From assembly GCA_964406575.1 (NCBI GenBank), contig CAYOSH010000002.1, positions 62,001-126,000 on the forward strand: DNA of 64,000 nucleotides, read 5' to 3'. The translations under genes and the position numbers were made by a program. Positions 42,229 through 51,467 of the stretch are shown piece after piece (position 1 is the stretch's first letter; every line of letters starts with the position of its first letter). Source of the DNA: WTAW01 sp964406575 (GTDB lineage Bacteria; Acidobacteriota; Aminicenantia; Aminicenantales; Aminicenantaceae). Under the pieces are notes generated by a model. The model saw only the letters and a list, made by a program, of their open reading frames with translations. It was not told the origin of the DNA and did no database searches.

Positions 42229-42876
42229 TTAAAATATAAAGAGATTCACGAAGGACATGATCACTCCTAAGATTCGTCCTATAAATCCCGTCATGATCAG
42301 AACCAAAAGAATGATAAACCCGAAAGGGCGGATCTGCTCATATTTTGCTGCGGCTTCCTCTGAAATCAGTCCAATCAATACGCCACTGCCATCTAGAGGC
42401 GGGATGGGGATAAGGTTGAAAACGGCGAGGATAATGTTGATCAAAACCGTATAGTAAAGGATCAAGAAGAGGCCAGATGAGAGCCCTGAAAATCCGCCGT
42501 AGGTCTGGAACAGGCTGGGATTGGAGACCTTGAGTAGCTGAATTCCCAGGAAGGCAACTAAAGCAACCGTGAAATTCGACAAGGGGCCAGCCGCTGAAAT
42601 GATCAAATTGTCTCGTCGCGGATTCTTCAGATTCAGAGGATTCACAGGGACTGGTTTTGCCCATCCGAAAGGAGGGGCGCCCATGACAACGAGGATCAGA
42701 GGGAGCAGAATGGTCCCGATAGGATCGATATGTGCGATGGGATTGAGGGTGACTCTTCCCAGCGCATAGGCCGTGGGATCGCCCATTTTGTAAGCCGCCC
42801 AACCATGGGAGGCTTCATGGATTGTGATGGCGAACAGCACCACGAATAAGCTGATGAGAATCTGTGGAATCTGCAT
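42229..42876 (-). CDS. Site-2 protease family protein (M50)
   Basis: A 215-residue intramembrane zinc protease of the short M50B group. The zinc motif HEASH lies in the first helix (LFAITIHEASHGWAAYKMGD) and the third ligand in the NLIPIPPLDGSGVL motif of a later helix. About five or six membrane segments are visible and no PDZ domain, as in the Rip2/YwhC-like branch. The substrate is unknown. Its conserved position directly before trpS and scpAB is seen in many genomes. Confidence 0.92.
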   Translation of the reverse strand: MQIPQILISLFVVLFAITIHEASHGWAAYKMGDPTAYALGRVTLNPIAHIDPIGTILLPLILVVMGAPPFGWAKPVPVNPLNLKNPRRDNLIISAAGPLSNFTVALVAFLGIQLLKVSNPSLFQTYGGFSGLSSGLFLILYYTVLINIILAVFNLIPIPPLDGSGVLIGLISEEAAAKYEQIRPFGFIILLVLIMTGFIGRILGVIMSFVNLFIF

Positions 42877-43118
42877 TTTTATTCAGAGCTATTTATAGCA
42901 CATCAGCCATTATTCGTAAAGTGTCAACTCTGTCACGCAATCCATTCGTTTGTCCCTGGTGTGCTTTTTGTGTCAAACTAATCCTTGGCTTGTCATCGTG
43001 CTTGCGTTCTTTCGGATGACGGGGAGAAAAGGGCGTTCTCGTTGAATAGTTGTTGCCTTCCTGTATTTTTCATTCTAAAATCAGCAGTGCAGAAAGTATT
43101 CGGTTGAGGAGAAGATGT

Positions 43119-43538
43119 ATGCCTGAAGAGAAACACAATTCCCTGGGGCATCATTATATTGTGGAAGCTTCTGGTTGTGATCCAAAAGTCATCAGCGATG
43201 TCTCTCAAGTGCAGCAGATCCTTGTTAAAGCGGCTGAGCTCGCTGGAGCGAAAGTCCGGGCCGTTTCTTTCCATGCCTTTCCACCAACTGGCGTTAGCGG
43301 AGTGGTCGTAATATCTGAATCCCACATATCCACCCATACTTGGCCTGAGTATGGCTATGGGGCTTTGGATTTTTACACGTGCGGCGAGCAGGTTGATGCA
43401 GAAAAGGGGTTTTTTTATGCGGTGGAAGCTTTTGGCGCGTCTTCATCTCAAATTACGGAAATCACTCGCGGGATCGATGAGGGCGACCAGATATATTTTC
43501 ACAGTTTTGTGACATGGGAAGAGGAATTTAAAGGTTGA
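43119..43538 (+). CDS. speD: S-adenosylmethionine decarboxylase proenzyme
   Basis: A 139-residue class 1B enzyme that makes the aminopropyl donor for spermidine. The proenzyme cleaves itself between Glu and Ser in VVISESHISTHTWPEYGYGA, turning the Ser into the pyruvoyl cofactor; the following FYTCG contains the catalytic Cys. The ATG at 43119 has GAGGAG just upstream; a longer frame from 43050 lacks support. No spermidine synthase gene is adjacent in the window, so speD stands alone. Confidence 0.95.
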   Translation: MPEEKHNSLGHHYIVEASGCDPKVISDVSQVQQILVKAAELAGAKVRAVSFHAFPPTGVSGVVVISESHISTHTWPEYGYGALDFYTCGEQVDAEKGFFYAVEAFGASSSQITEITRGIDEGDQIYFHSFVTWEEEFKG

Positions 43539-43571
43539 AAGCGGACAATCTTCCTGGAGGCTCTTTTGGCT

Positions 43572-43594
43572 TGCGTGGATCCTATTGCCACGCA
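43572..43594 (+). terminator. Hairpin after speD
   Basis: TGCGTGG (43572-43578) and CCACGCA (43588-43594) form a perfect 7-bp stem with a 9-nt loop, 33 bp after the speD stop. There is no T run behind it, so an intrinsic terminator is not certain. Confidence 0.3.
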
Positions 43595-43763
43595 TACACG
43601 ATTCCGGCGCTGTCCAATACATTGTTTTTTATCGTGTTTTTTGAATTGTGACAAACGAAAATTATAGATAAGTGTAAGCTTATTTTACATTTATTTCCTG
43701 GGTTTTGGGAACATCAAGAATCATAATAAGACAGAAACTCTGGCACAACCTAAAAATTTAATG

Positions 43764-43779
43764 TGGCACAAAAGTTGCT
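43764..43779 (+). promoter_or_regulatory. Sigma-54 promoter upstream of the M1-like peptidase
   Basis: TGGCACAAAAGTTGCT matches the -24/-12 consensus TGGCAC-N5-TTGCW exactly, with GG and GC 12 bp apart. The transcript would start near 43790, giving a leader of about 155 nt before the ATG at 43947. The rest of the 400-bp speD-peptidase spacer is AT-rich and shows no gene. An activator site could lie in 43600-43740. Two sigma-54 activators are encoded in the window. Confidence 0.75.
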
Positions 43780-43946
43780 TTAAAAGCATTTGAGGTCATG
43801 TGGTGCCAAGAGAATAACGAAACTTGTTCGTATCGTATGACCAAAGAAGGCCTCAGTGATGTTTCCATCCCGATGGAGGTGCTGTTTTCGCTGCCCGCGT
43901 TTTGATATAATATTATTTTGATAAGAATAATAAATAATTGAGGGTC

Positions 43947-46553
43947 ATGAAAAAATTTTTTTTTCCTCTTTGTCTTGTGCTTGTCCTGTGTGATTTTCTT
44001 TTGCCCGCGTATCCAGAAAGTGAACTGAATATCGATACGTTTTTTTCCGCCATCCAAAGATCTGTTGAACTCAAGGACATTCCCGCCTATTTGGATTCCT
44101 TTGCGGAGCATCTGAGGGAGAGGGAGAAGGAAAGAATCGTATCTCTCTTCGACACGTTTGAGGTGGAATCTTTATCTTTCCATGTCGCCCATTCCAAAAA
44201 AACGGGGGAAAAGAACTATCAGGCCTATGCACAAGTTCTCTTCGAGAATAAATACATTGTTTTGATAGAGACGTGGCGGTTGGATCTCGTCCAAGATGAA
44301 ACACGGTGGCGTATTCAGGATAAGGTTGTGCTCGGCGAGGACAAGATCCTTTACAAAATAGAGATTCCTTCTAATAGAGTGGAAAGAGCAGTACGGGTTG
44401 AGATCAACCATGCGGACATCCATATGCAATTCAAGGATGCCCTTCTCTTTTATGACAATATCCCGCAGACGGAGACGGCTCTTCTTGTGATCGGCGAGGG
44501 GGAGCTTGTGTTTTGTCCTTCCTCACCAAGGGAAAAACACCAGCTGGATATGGTTTATGGTAAAGACGCTCTTAAGGATCGTCTCGAGTATGTGTTTGTG
44601 CGTTGTTCCGATTCTTTTTTTAGAAGCAACATCAAGATCTTAAATCAAAACAGCAAGGACCCGCTTGTCTCAAGAAAGGACATAAACAAAGCCCACTCGT
44701 TGTTTAAAAAATTCTATCCGCGATCGTTCACCATCGAAAGCTCTCTCACTGGGAGATTGCTATCCTTTTTGCCTCAGGGAGAAGAGGCTGTTTTTGAATT
44801 CAATGGAGAGGATAAAGGGAACTTCACATATATTTATTCTCCATTTGCCGAAGAGGAAGTGAATCTCTATCAGTGGGAGAAGAATCGGATCGTCAGTCTG
44901 TATTCGCCCGTGCTGAATGAGGAAAAAAAGAAATTATTCATCTCCTTTGATAGACTGTTTGAGATCAGCAACTACCAGATCGACATCTATTTTAATCCCA
45001 AAGAATCCTACGTTTCAGGGAAAGCCAGCCTTACGGTGAAATCGAATGTCGAGTCTCTCGATGGCATAAAACTCAAGCTCAATCCAGATCTCGAAGTTTT
45101 GCGCATCAGCGATGGGGAGAAACATGAGCTGTTTTATACGAGGGATAAGCTGCGCAAGTTTTTGTATGTCTATTTTTACAAAATGCCCGGCCATAATAGA
45201 ATGCAAACCCTAGAGATCTTTTATCGAGGAAAGCTTGTTCCAGAGAATCTCGTGGAGGATGTCATCTCATCCTATCAATACCAGGACACGATCCTTCTCA
45301 ACCCGCCTAAATACCAAACCTATTTGTATACCCGGTCAGCGTTATGGTATCCGGCACCATCGGATGAAGAGTTCTTCACTTCCCGATTGAAGATCATTGT
45401 GCCCCCCGGGCTTATCTGTATCTCCAATGGCAGACTGGTCGAGAGGTTTACCCTGGAGAGCCTGGAGGATGTTGAGGATTTGGAAAAAATCGGGTCTTCT
45501 GTGTTTATTTTTGAGACTGAGAGCCCACTCAAGTATCTCTCCTTTATCGTCGGTGAGTTTAGAATAATAGAAGAATTGTCTTCTCCACTGTCCTTCCAAT
45601 ATTTCCGTGAGAATGAGATGCATGGTTTTCGGTGGGATATTTTTGCCGAAGCGATCAAGATACATCATTTCTATGAGAGAAAATTCGGAACCTATCCCTT
45701 TGAAAAATTGAGTGTTGTGCAAAGATACTGGCCTCAAGGAGGGGGACACAGCCCTGCGTCGTTTATCGTGCTGAATGAGAGGCCCAGGTTTGTTGGCCAG
45801 CGCCATTTTCAGCCTACGAGCAGCCCTGTGAATCTCGCACGATGGAAAGAGTATTTTATTGCCCATGAGATCGCACACCAGTGGTGGGGGCAGGGCTTGA
45901 GTTGGGGCTCCTACCACGATCAATGGCTTAGTGAGGGATTAGCTCAGTTTTCCTCGATCATCTATCTGCGTGAGAAATATGGAGAGGAAACCTACAGCCA
46001 GATCATGAAAAAGTTTTCTGACTGGACGGAAAAGAAATCCGACTGGGGGGCGATCACCATGGGATCCCGCATCAGCTATTTTGATTTTGAAGCGTATCAG
46101 GCCATTGTCTACAACAAGGCTGCTTTGGTTCTGAATATGCTCAAGGATATTGTGGGAGAGGACCTGTTTTTTCAGGCATTACAGGAATTTTTTAACAGGT
46201 ACAAGTTTTCTGCTCCTCACACTCAGGACTTCTTTAAGACGTTCGAGGATGTCACGGGGGAGGACTTGAGTGTGTTTACGGAATGCTGGTTCAACTCCTA
46301 TCAACTCCCCGATGTTAAAGTCACACATGTGGTGGACAAGTCCGAGAAGAGATACGTGTTGAAGTTGAACGTGGTCCAGCTTAAAGGGACCTTTGATTTT
46401 CCTCTCTGGATCGAATGGAAAGAGAATGGTGTTCGCGTTAGGGAAAAAGTTCGAGTCAACCGTGCTGTTTCAGAGTTTGTTTTTGAGCGGGAAGATGAGC
46501 CGAAAGACATCCACATAAATCCAGATGACTGGGTCCCGGCTCATTTCCATTGA
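43947..46553 (+). CDS. M1-family-like exported metallopeptidase
   Basis: An 868-residue protein with a signal peptide (FFFPLCLVLVLCDFLLPAYP). The first 330 residues are a domain I do not recognise. From about residue 335 an M1 aminopeptidase-like beta domain follows (YQIDIYFNPKESYVSGKASL), then the catalytic domain with HEIAHQWWGQ and the third zinc ligand in WLSEGLAQF, and the conserved Tyr in VYNKAALVLNML. The exopeptidase motif GxMEN is missing; in its place stands WPQGGGHSPASFIVLNE. The enzyme may thus not be a plain aminopeptidase. It has its own sigma-54 promoter and ends 3 bp from the convergent regulator gene. Confidence 0.85.
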   Translation: MKKFFFPLCLVLVLCDFLLPAYPESELNIDTFFSAIQRSVELKDIPAYLDSFAEHLREREKERIVSLFDTFEVESLSFHVAHSKKTGEKNYQAYAQVLFENKYIVLIETWRLDLVQDETRWRIQDKVVLGEDKILYKIEIPSNRVERAVRVEINHADIHMQFKDALLFYDNIPQTETALLVIGEGELVFCPSSPREKHQLDMVYGKDALKDRLEYVFVRCSDSFFRSNIKILNQNSKDPLVSRKDINKAHSLFKKFYPRSFTIESSLTGRLLSFLPQGEEAVFEFNGEDKGNFTYIYSPFAEEEVNLYQWEKNRIVSLYSPVLNEEKKKLFISFDRLFEISNYQIDIYFNPKESYVSGKASLTVKSNVESLDGIKLKLNPDLEVLRISDGEKHELFYTRDKLRKFLYVYFYKMPGHNRMQTLEIFYRGKLVPENLVEDVISSYQYQDTILLNPPKYQTYLYTRSALWYPAPSDEEFFTSRLKIIVPPGLICISNGRLVERFTLESLEDVEDLEKIGSSVFIFETESPLKYLSFIVGEFRIIEELSSPLSFQYFRENEMHGFRWDIFAEAIKIHHFYERKFGTYPFEKLSVVQRYWPQGGGHSPASFIVLNERPRFVGQRHFQPTSSPVNLARWKEYFIAHEIAHQWWGQGLSWGSYHDQWLSEGLAQFSSIIYLREKYGEETYSQIMKKFSDWTEKKSDWGAITMGSRISYFDFEAYQAIVYNKAALVLNMLKDIVGEDLFFQALQEFFNRYKFSAPHTQDFFKTFEDVTGEDLSVFTECWFNSYQLPDVKVTHVVDKSEKRYVLKLNVVQLKGTFDFPLWIEWKENGVRVREKVRVNRAVSEFVFEREDEPKDIHINPDDWVPAHFH

Positions 46554-46556
46554 TGC

Positions 46557-47945
46557 TCAGGAAATGTGGGTGACGTCAATGTCGAGCCGCTTGATCATCT
46601 CATTCAGCGTGGTGGGCTTCACACCGAGAAGGCGCGCGGCCTTTTTTTGAACACCTTTGGATTTCTTGAGCGCATTGAGGATCGCTCGTCTTTGATATTC
46701 CTGGGTCTGTCTCCTCAGGTTAAGGTCTTCGTTCGAAGGGACAAATGTTGATGACTCTTTTTTGTGAGAGGGCATGAGGAAGCCAGGCAGGTTCTCTCGA
46801 GTGATGACCTTGGATTTTGTCAGGACAACCGCTCTCTCTATAAGGTTTTCCAGCTCTCTGACGTTTCCGGGCCAGTCATAATTCTCCAGGATTTCCATGA
46901 CTTCGTCGCTGATCCCTAATATCTCTTTGCTGTTCTCTTTACTGTACATATCCAGGAAGTGTTTGGTGAGAAGAGGAATATCTTCTTTGCGGTTTCTGAG
47001 AGGGGGCAGCTCGATCTTTATAACATTTAACCGGTAAAATAGATCTTCGCGGAACTTTCTATGGCTGATCATTTCTTCAAGATCTGAGTTCGTAGCGGCG
47101 ATGACGCGGACATCGACTCTTATGGTTTTTGTCCCGCCCAGTTTCATGAATTCTCTGTCCTGCATCACCCTGAGCAGTTTGGCCTGTGTGTCTGGATTCA
47201 GAGAGGAAATTTCATCAAAGAACATCGTTCCCTTATCCGCCGCTTCAAAGAGCCCTTTCTTTTCGCTGACAGCTCCTGTGAATGCTCCCCTAACGTGTCC
47301 AAATACATGACTCTCCAAGAGATCGGGCGGAAGGGATCCGCTGTTGACGATTATGAACGCAGAATTTGCTCGGTCGCTGTTGAGGTGGATAGCTCTGGCC
47401 ACCAGTTCCTTCCCCGTGCCGCTTTCGCCTTGTATCAAGATTGTGCTCCTGGTGGGTGCAGCTGCTTTGATGGTCTCAAAGATGCTGTTCATCACCTCGC
47501 TTTTGCCGATGATCTTCTCAAAACTGAATTTCCTTTTCAGCTCATCTTTCAAGCGCAAATTTTCATCCTGGAGTTTTCGGTGTGCGATGGCACGTTCCAC
47601 GACCAGAAGTAATTCATCGTGCTTGAAAGGTTTCTGGATATAGTCGTAGGCACCTGTCTTCATGGCAGATATGGCTGACTCGATGGATGCGTAGGCGGTA
47701 ATGATGATCACAACGACGTACGGGTCTATCTTCTTGAGCCTTTTCAAAACTTCTATCCCGTCCATCCCGGGCATGAGAAGGTCGAGGAGGATCAGATCCA
47801 CATCGCGAGAAGAATGCTTTGCAAGGGCTTCCTCTCCGTTAGTGGAGATTTCCACGGCATATCCCTCCGAAGTGAGAATGTCTTGCAGAATCTCATATAT
47901 GATCGGCTCGTCGTCAATAATATGGATTATCCCTGTTTTTTCCAT
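46557..47945 (-). CDS. NtrC-type sigma-54 response regulator (PilR-like)
   Basis: A 462-residue regulator with three domains. The receiver has the acidic pair DD at 11-12, the phospho-acceptor Asp55 in LILLDLLMPGMDG and Lys105 region YIQKPF. The AAA+ domain has GESGTGKELVARAI, the sigma-54 contact GAFTGA, MFFDEISSL and NWPGNVRELE-type sequence. The Fis-type helix-turn-helix is KKAARLLGVKPTTLNEMIKR. It lies 13 bp after the sensor kinase gene, and the pair faces away from the secretion/pilus operon. It is the obvious candidate to act at sigma-54 promoters such as the one at 43764. Confidence 0.95.
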   Translation of the reverse strand: MEKTGIIHIIDDEPIIYEILQDILTSEGYAVEISTNGEEALAKHSSRDVDLILLDLLMPGMDGIEVLKRLKKIDPYVVVIIITAYASIESAISAMKTGAYDYIQKPFKHDELLLVVERAIAHRKLQDENLRLKDELKRKFSFEKIIGKSEVMNSIFETIKAAAPTRSTILIQGESGTGKELVARAIHLNSDRANSAFIIVNSGSLPPDLLESHVFGHVRGAFTGAVSEKKGLFEAADKGTMFFDEISSLNPDTQAKLLRVMQDREFMKLGGTKTIRVDVRVIAATNSDLEEMISHRKFREDLFYRLNVIKIELPPLRNRKEDIPLLTKHFLDMYSKENSKEILGISDEVMEILENYDWPGNVRELENLIERAVVLTKSKVITRENLPGFLMPSHKKESSTFVPSNEDLNLRRQTQEYQRRAILNALKKSKGVQKKAARLLGVKPTTLNEMIKRLDIDVTHIS

Positions 47946-47958
47946 TGTTTTCAGTCTC

Positions 47959-50793
47959 TTATCTTAACCGCGATTCCTTTGTTTTGATTTTATCCAGATC
48001 CATCGGAATGGTAATGCTGAATATTGTCCCCTTCCCAGGTTCGCTCTCCACAGTGATCCGTCCTTCATGTTCCTGGATAATCGCATAGCTGATGGACAGA
48101 CCCAACCCTGTACCTTTGCCAATACCTTTAGTAGTGAAAAATGGATCGAAAATGTGGGGCAAGTGCTGGGCTTCGATTCCCGTTCCCGTGTCACCGATTT
48201 TGACGACCGCCAAATTGTCCATCTGTGACAGTTCGATGCTTAAAGTCCCACCTTTTGGCATGGCATCGATAGCGTTGAGGATGATGTTTATAAAAACTTG
48301 TTGCAGCCTTTCTTCCTGAACCCAGATCGGTTTGAAGGAAGAGAAATTTGAATCAAGGGTGATATTCATATTTTTTAGCTTGTAGTCAATAAGGGATATG
48401 ATGGACTGAAGACTCTCCTTCAGGTCTGTTTTGAAAAACGTTGATTTAGAGGGATTCCTGGCGAAATTCAGCAGGTTTTTGACGATTCGGGCCACTCTTT
48501 CAGTCTGGGAGTCTATCTTTTCCAGTATTTGTGTATGTGGAGAACTGGACAGCTTTTTCTGGAGGATTTGGACATAGCTCGATATCCCGGTCAGAGGTGT
48601 GTTTATTTCGTGGGCGACTCCTGCCGATAAGAGGCCTATGGATGCGAGTTTTTCCGAAGTGAGGAGCTGTTGCTGGAGAGAGATTTTTTCTGTGATGTCC
48701 TCGAAAACAACGATCGTACCGTAGGGATTCATCTCATTATCGAGGAGCGGTGTTTTGACAATGTCAAAGATCTTCTTTCCGCGGGCGGGCATATCCAGGG
48801 TGATTTCACTCAGAAGCCTGTAATCCGTTTGTGTATGGGAAGGGAAGATGGCTGAGTAGTTCTTTGCTCCTAGGACATCCATCAATTTTTTTTCCATGAC
48901 CATCCCTTTTTTTAAAGAGAAGATATCTTCGAGAACTCGGTTCCATCCAATGATCTTTTCCTCTTCATTGAGAACAGCGACACCGACAGTAAGGCTTTCG
49001 ATGATGTTCTGGCTGTAGTCCTTAAGTCTCTCCAGTTCCAGTGCCCTGATGGTGGCTTGGTCAAGGAGGTAGGCGTTTTCAAGGGCCAATGCGACGGGTG
49101 AGGAAATCGTTCGCAGCAACTCCCAGTCCTCGGCGTTGAGAAAAGCACCATCAGTCTTTGTCCCCATTCCCAGACATCCGATCAACTTATCCTCCACTTT
49201 GAGGGGCATGAAGTGGAAAAGACCGAACACAGAAAATTCTCTGAATTTCTGCTGGAGGTCTTTTCTGTCTGGGAAGGAAAAGATCGACAGAAATTCTTGC
49301 TCCTTTAAATTCTCATAAAGCTCGCCATCGAATGAGATCTGGTTGAATATGGAAGAGGCGGTACCCCTTGATTTCAGGATGTAGAATGTATTTGCGGTGT
49401 CCAGGGGAAGAAGGAGCGCTATGTATTCTAGACTCAGTGCGTTTGCGATGAGTTCAAGAAGAGATTCCGAAAGCCTCTGCAGGTTCCTTTCTCGGCTGAG
49501 TTCTTGGCTTATGGACAGAAGAGTCCTTCGGTATTTATAGCTCGTCCGGTAGATGATCCGATCCAGGATGGACTGGACGAGACCTTTTAGCGGAGAAAAG
49601 AGGGTTGCCCCGAGAATGATCGCCAGAATTCCGAGAATCAAAGCTCTCAATCTGTTCTCCGGGAGGATGTCAGTCTGAGAGCTGACAAAGAAATACAGGA
49701 TGGAAATCATCACATAGGAAAAAATGAGAGGTGCTGCTTTTCTCAAGACAAGCTCAAGGTTGACCAGCTTGTAATTGGAGATGGAATAGGCCAAAGCCAA
49801 AGGGATCAGAGCCTGAAAAACGACTGTGAGCTCAGAAATCTTCGACGGCACAAATCCGAGCAAAAAGGGCACGATATAAAAAAATATGAAGGGGATGACT
49901 CCGATCCCCATGCCATAAAAGATCCATTTCAACTGCCTCTTGATGATGAGATTGGGGACTCTGTGCGTATCAATGAACAGTAGGATAAGCGCTAGAATCG
50001 CGAAAAAAGCAAAATGGGCAAGGTCCAACTTTTCGGTGGTTTGGTAGAAGTTAAGGATGAACTCCTCGCTCAAACCAAAAATATCGGAGGCGTAGATGAA
50101 GATTTGGGCCAGTAAGAGTGCGAATGCAGGAAGATAGAGAATGTAGATGGAGGAGAGCCTTCTTTTGATATCCTTTTTTCGTTTGGGGAAGATGATAAAA
50201 AAATGAAGAAGGAGGGGAGGGAAAACGAGGAAAGCGATCTTATCCAACCAGAAAAACAGAGTGTCCAAAAGATCCAGCTGCCCTGTGGGTGAAAATGTGT
50301 AGAATGAATACAGAACCAATGAGGTCAGAAAAAAGAAAACATAGGGAAGAGAAAATGGTCTTTTTGAATTCAGGAAGACAATCAGGCCAAGCGCAATGGT
50401 GGTCAAACCGATAAGAACCAAGAAAAAATAGATGAGATTCGTCCCTATTTTGCTGATGTAGTTCAGGGATGGAAAGATCTGGTCCCCTTCATGGATGATC
50501 TCATAGATCACCTTCTGGTTGGAGTTTTCTGCAATCCATAGGTTCTTGGCCACATCGATCTTGGTCTGCACAGGATTGTCGTTGATCTTGTAGAGGATGT
50601 CGCCTTTTTTGATTCCGGCCAAATAGGCTGGACTGTCAGTTTCGACCTGAATGGCTGTAAGCCCCTCAGGTCTGTTCTCCCAAATAACGCCGTCAGTGGG
50701 TTCGGTCCAGGTGGCTTTCCTATAGATGTTTATGCCGCCCAGCACCAACAAAGCTAGTGTTGGCAAGAGGACAAGATAAATTTTTTTATTCAT
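47959..50793 (-). CDS. Membrane sensor histidine kinase with PDZ, GAF and PAS domains
   Basis: A 944-residue kinase. After one N-terminal helix comes a PDZ domain (about residues 33-105; IQVETDSPAYLAGIKKGDIL), then eight or more membrane helices (about 115-395), a GAF domain (about 430-590), a PAS domain (ESLTVGVAVLNEEEKIIGWN, about 605-715), the HisKA phospho-acceptor His728 in SAGVAHEINTPLTGISSY, and the ATPase with NIILNAIDAMPKGG, GDTGTGIE and GTGLGLSISYAII. A PDZ domain outside the membrane suggests that it senses protein C-termini or misassembled envelope proteins; that is inference. It is paired with the NtrC-type regulator. Confidence 0.93.
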   Translation of the reverse strand: MNKKIYLVLLPTLALLVLGGINIYRKATWTEPTDGVIWENRPEGLTAIQVETDSPAYLAGIKKGDILYKINDNPVQTKIDVAKNLWIAENSNQKVIYEIIHEGDQIFPSLNYISKIGTNLIYFFLVLIGLTTIALGLIVFLNSKRPFSLPYVFFFLTSLVLYSFYTFSPTGQLDLLDTLFFWLDKIAFLVFPPLLLHFFIIFPKRKKDIKRRLSSIYILYLPAFALLLAQIFIYASDIFGLSEEFILNFYQTTEKLDLAHFAFFAILALILLFIDTHRVPNLIIKRQLKWIFYGMGIGVIPFIFFYIVPFLLGFVPSKISELTVVFQALIPLALAYSISNYKLVNLELVLRKAAPLIFSYVMISILYFFVSSQTDILPENRLRALILGILAIILGATLFSPLKGLVQSILDRIIYRTSYKYRRTLLSISQELSRERNLQRLSESLLELIANALSLEYIALLLPLDTANTFYILKSRGTASSIFNQISFDGELYENLKEQEFLSIFSFPDRKDLQQKFREFSVFGLFHFMPLKVEDKLIGCLGMGTKTDGAFLNAEDWELLRTISSPVALALENAYLLDQATIRALELERLKDYSQNIIESLTVGVAVLNEEEKIIGWNRVLEDIFSLKKGMVMEKKLMDVLGAKNYSAIFPSHTQTDYRLLSEITLDMPARGKKIFDIVKTPLLDNEMNPYGTIVVFEDITEKISLQQQLLTSEKLASIGLLSAGVAHEINTPLTGISSYVQILQKKLSSSPHTQILEKIDSQTERVARIVKNLLNFARNPSKSTFFKTDLKESLQSIISLIDYKLKNMNITLDSNFSSFKPIWVQEERLQQVFINIILNAIDAMPKGGTLSIELSQMDNLAVVKIGDTGTGIEAQHLPHIFDPFFTTKGIGKGTGLGLSISYAIIQEHEGRITVESEPGKGTIFSITIPMDLDKIKTKESRLR

Positions 50794-50922
50794 ATCAAAC
50801 CGTGCGGATCTGTCTCAGCGCTATCATCATAGGCCTGCCCTGTTTTTCTTCGAATAGATTTTGATGAATCCTGCTCTTAATCCAAAAAATTGAATCATCA
50901 TGAGAAAAAATATATGTCCGTT

Positions 50923-51204
50923 TTAGTTTAAAATGTGTTTTTTACCGGCACGAATAGCCCATTTGATGCTGGGCTGCTCCAGAAAATTTTTCAAAGCGAT
51001 ATTTTCCCTGAGTCCTAAAGGCTCTGTATCCCGGGATAAGAAAGTGCTCATATAGTCGTATTTTGGCTTCTTTGAGGTTTGGGGATTCATATTCTGTTTC
51101 TTTAGGAAAAAGGCCGACGCACTGAATCCCGTCTTTTTAAGTGAGAATAAGAGGATTATGACTAAAGCGAACAGGACAATGACCCAAATTGTCTTTTTTT
51201 TCAC
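50923..51204 (-). CDS. Small membrane-anchored hypothetical protein
   Basis: A frame of 93 residues if started at the GTG at 51204 (a TTG further upstream is also possible). It has one membrane helix, KKKTIWVIVLFALVIILLFS, followed by a polar tail of about 65 residues ending AIRAGKKHILN. I recognise no family. It lies in the same direction as the sensor kinase, 129 bp upstream of it, and its 5' side abuts the assembly-gap region. It could be the first gene of the kinase operon; coding status rests on the well-formed helix and normal codon use. Confidence 0.4.
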   Translation of the reverse strand: MKKKTIWVIVLFALVIILLFSLKKTGFSASAFFLKKQNMNPQTSKKPKYDYMSTFLSRDTEPLGLRENIALKNFLEQPSIKWAIRAGKKHILN

Positions 51205-51257
51205 TTTTTTAAAGATAAAACTTTCCCTGGAATTTGTCAATCCCACCCGTGGCTGCA

Positions 51258-51467
51258 TTTTTTTGGGTTGTATGAAAGTAAGGATCGGCAATTTTTATGA
51301 ATAACCAGGTCANNNNNNNNNNNNNNNNNNNNNNNNNNNNNNNNNNNNNNNNNNNNNNNNNNNNNNNNNNNNNNNNNNNNNNNNNNNNNNNNNNNNNNNN
51401 NNNNNNNNNNNNTTTTTTTGGGTTGTATGAAAGTAAGGATCGGCAATTTTTATGAATAACCAGGTCA
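51258..51467. other. Scaffold gap flanked by an exact 55-bp duplication
   Basis: Bases 51313-51412 are 100 N. The 55 bases before the gap (51258-51312) are repeated exactly right after it (51413-51467). This is what joined contigs look like when their ends overlap by one assembly k-mer, so the true sequence is probably continuous with one copy. Frames that run through the N block are not real genes. Confidence 0.85.
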
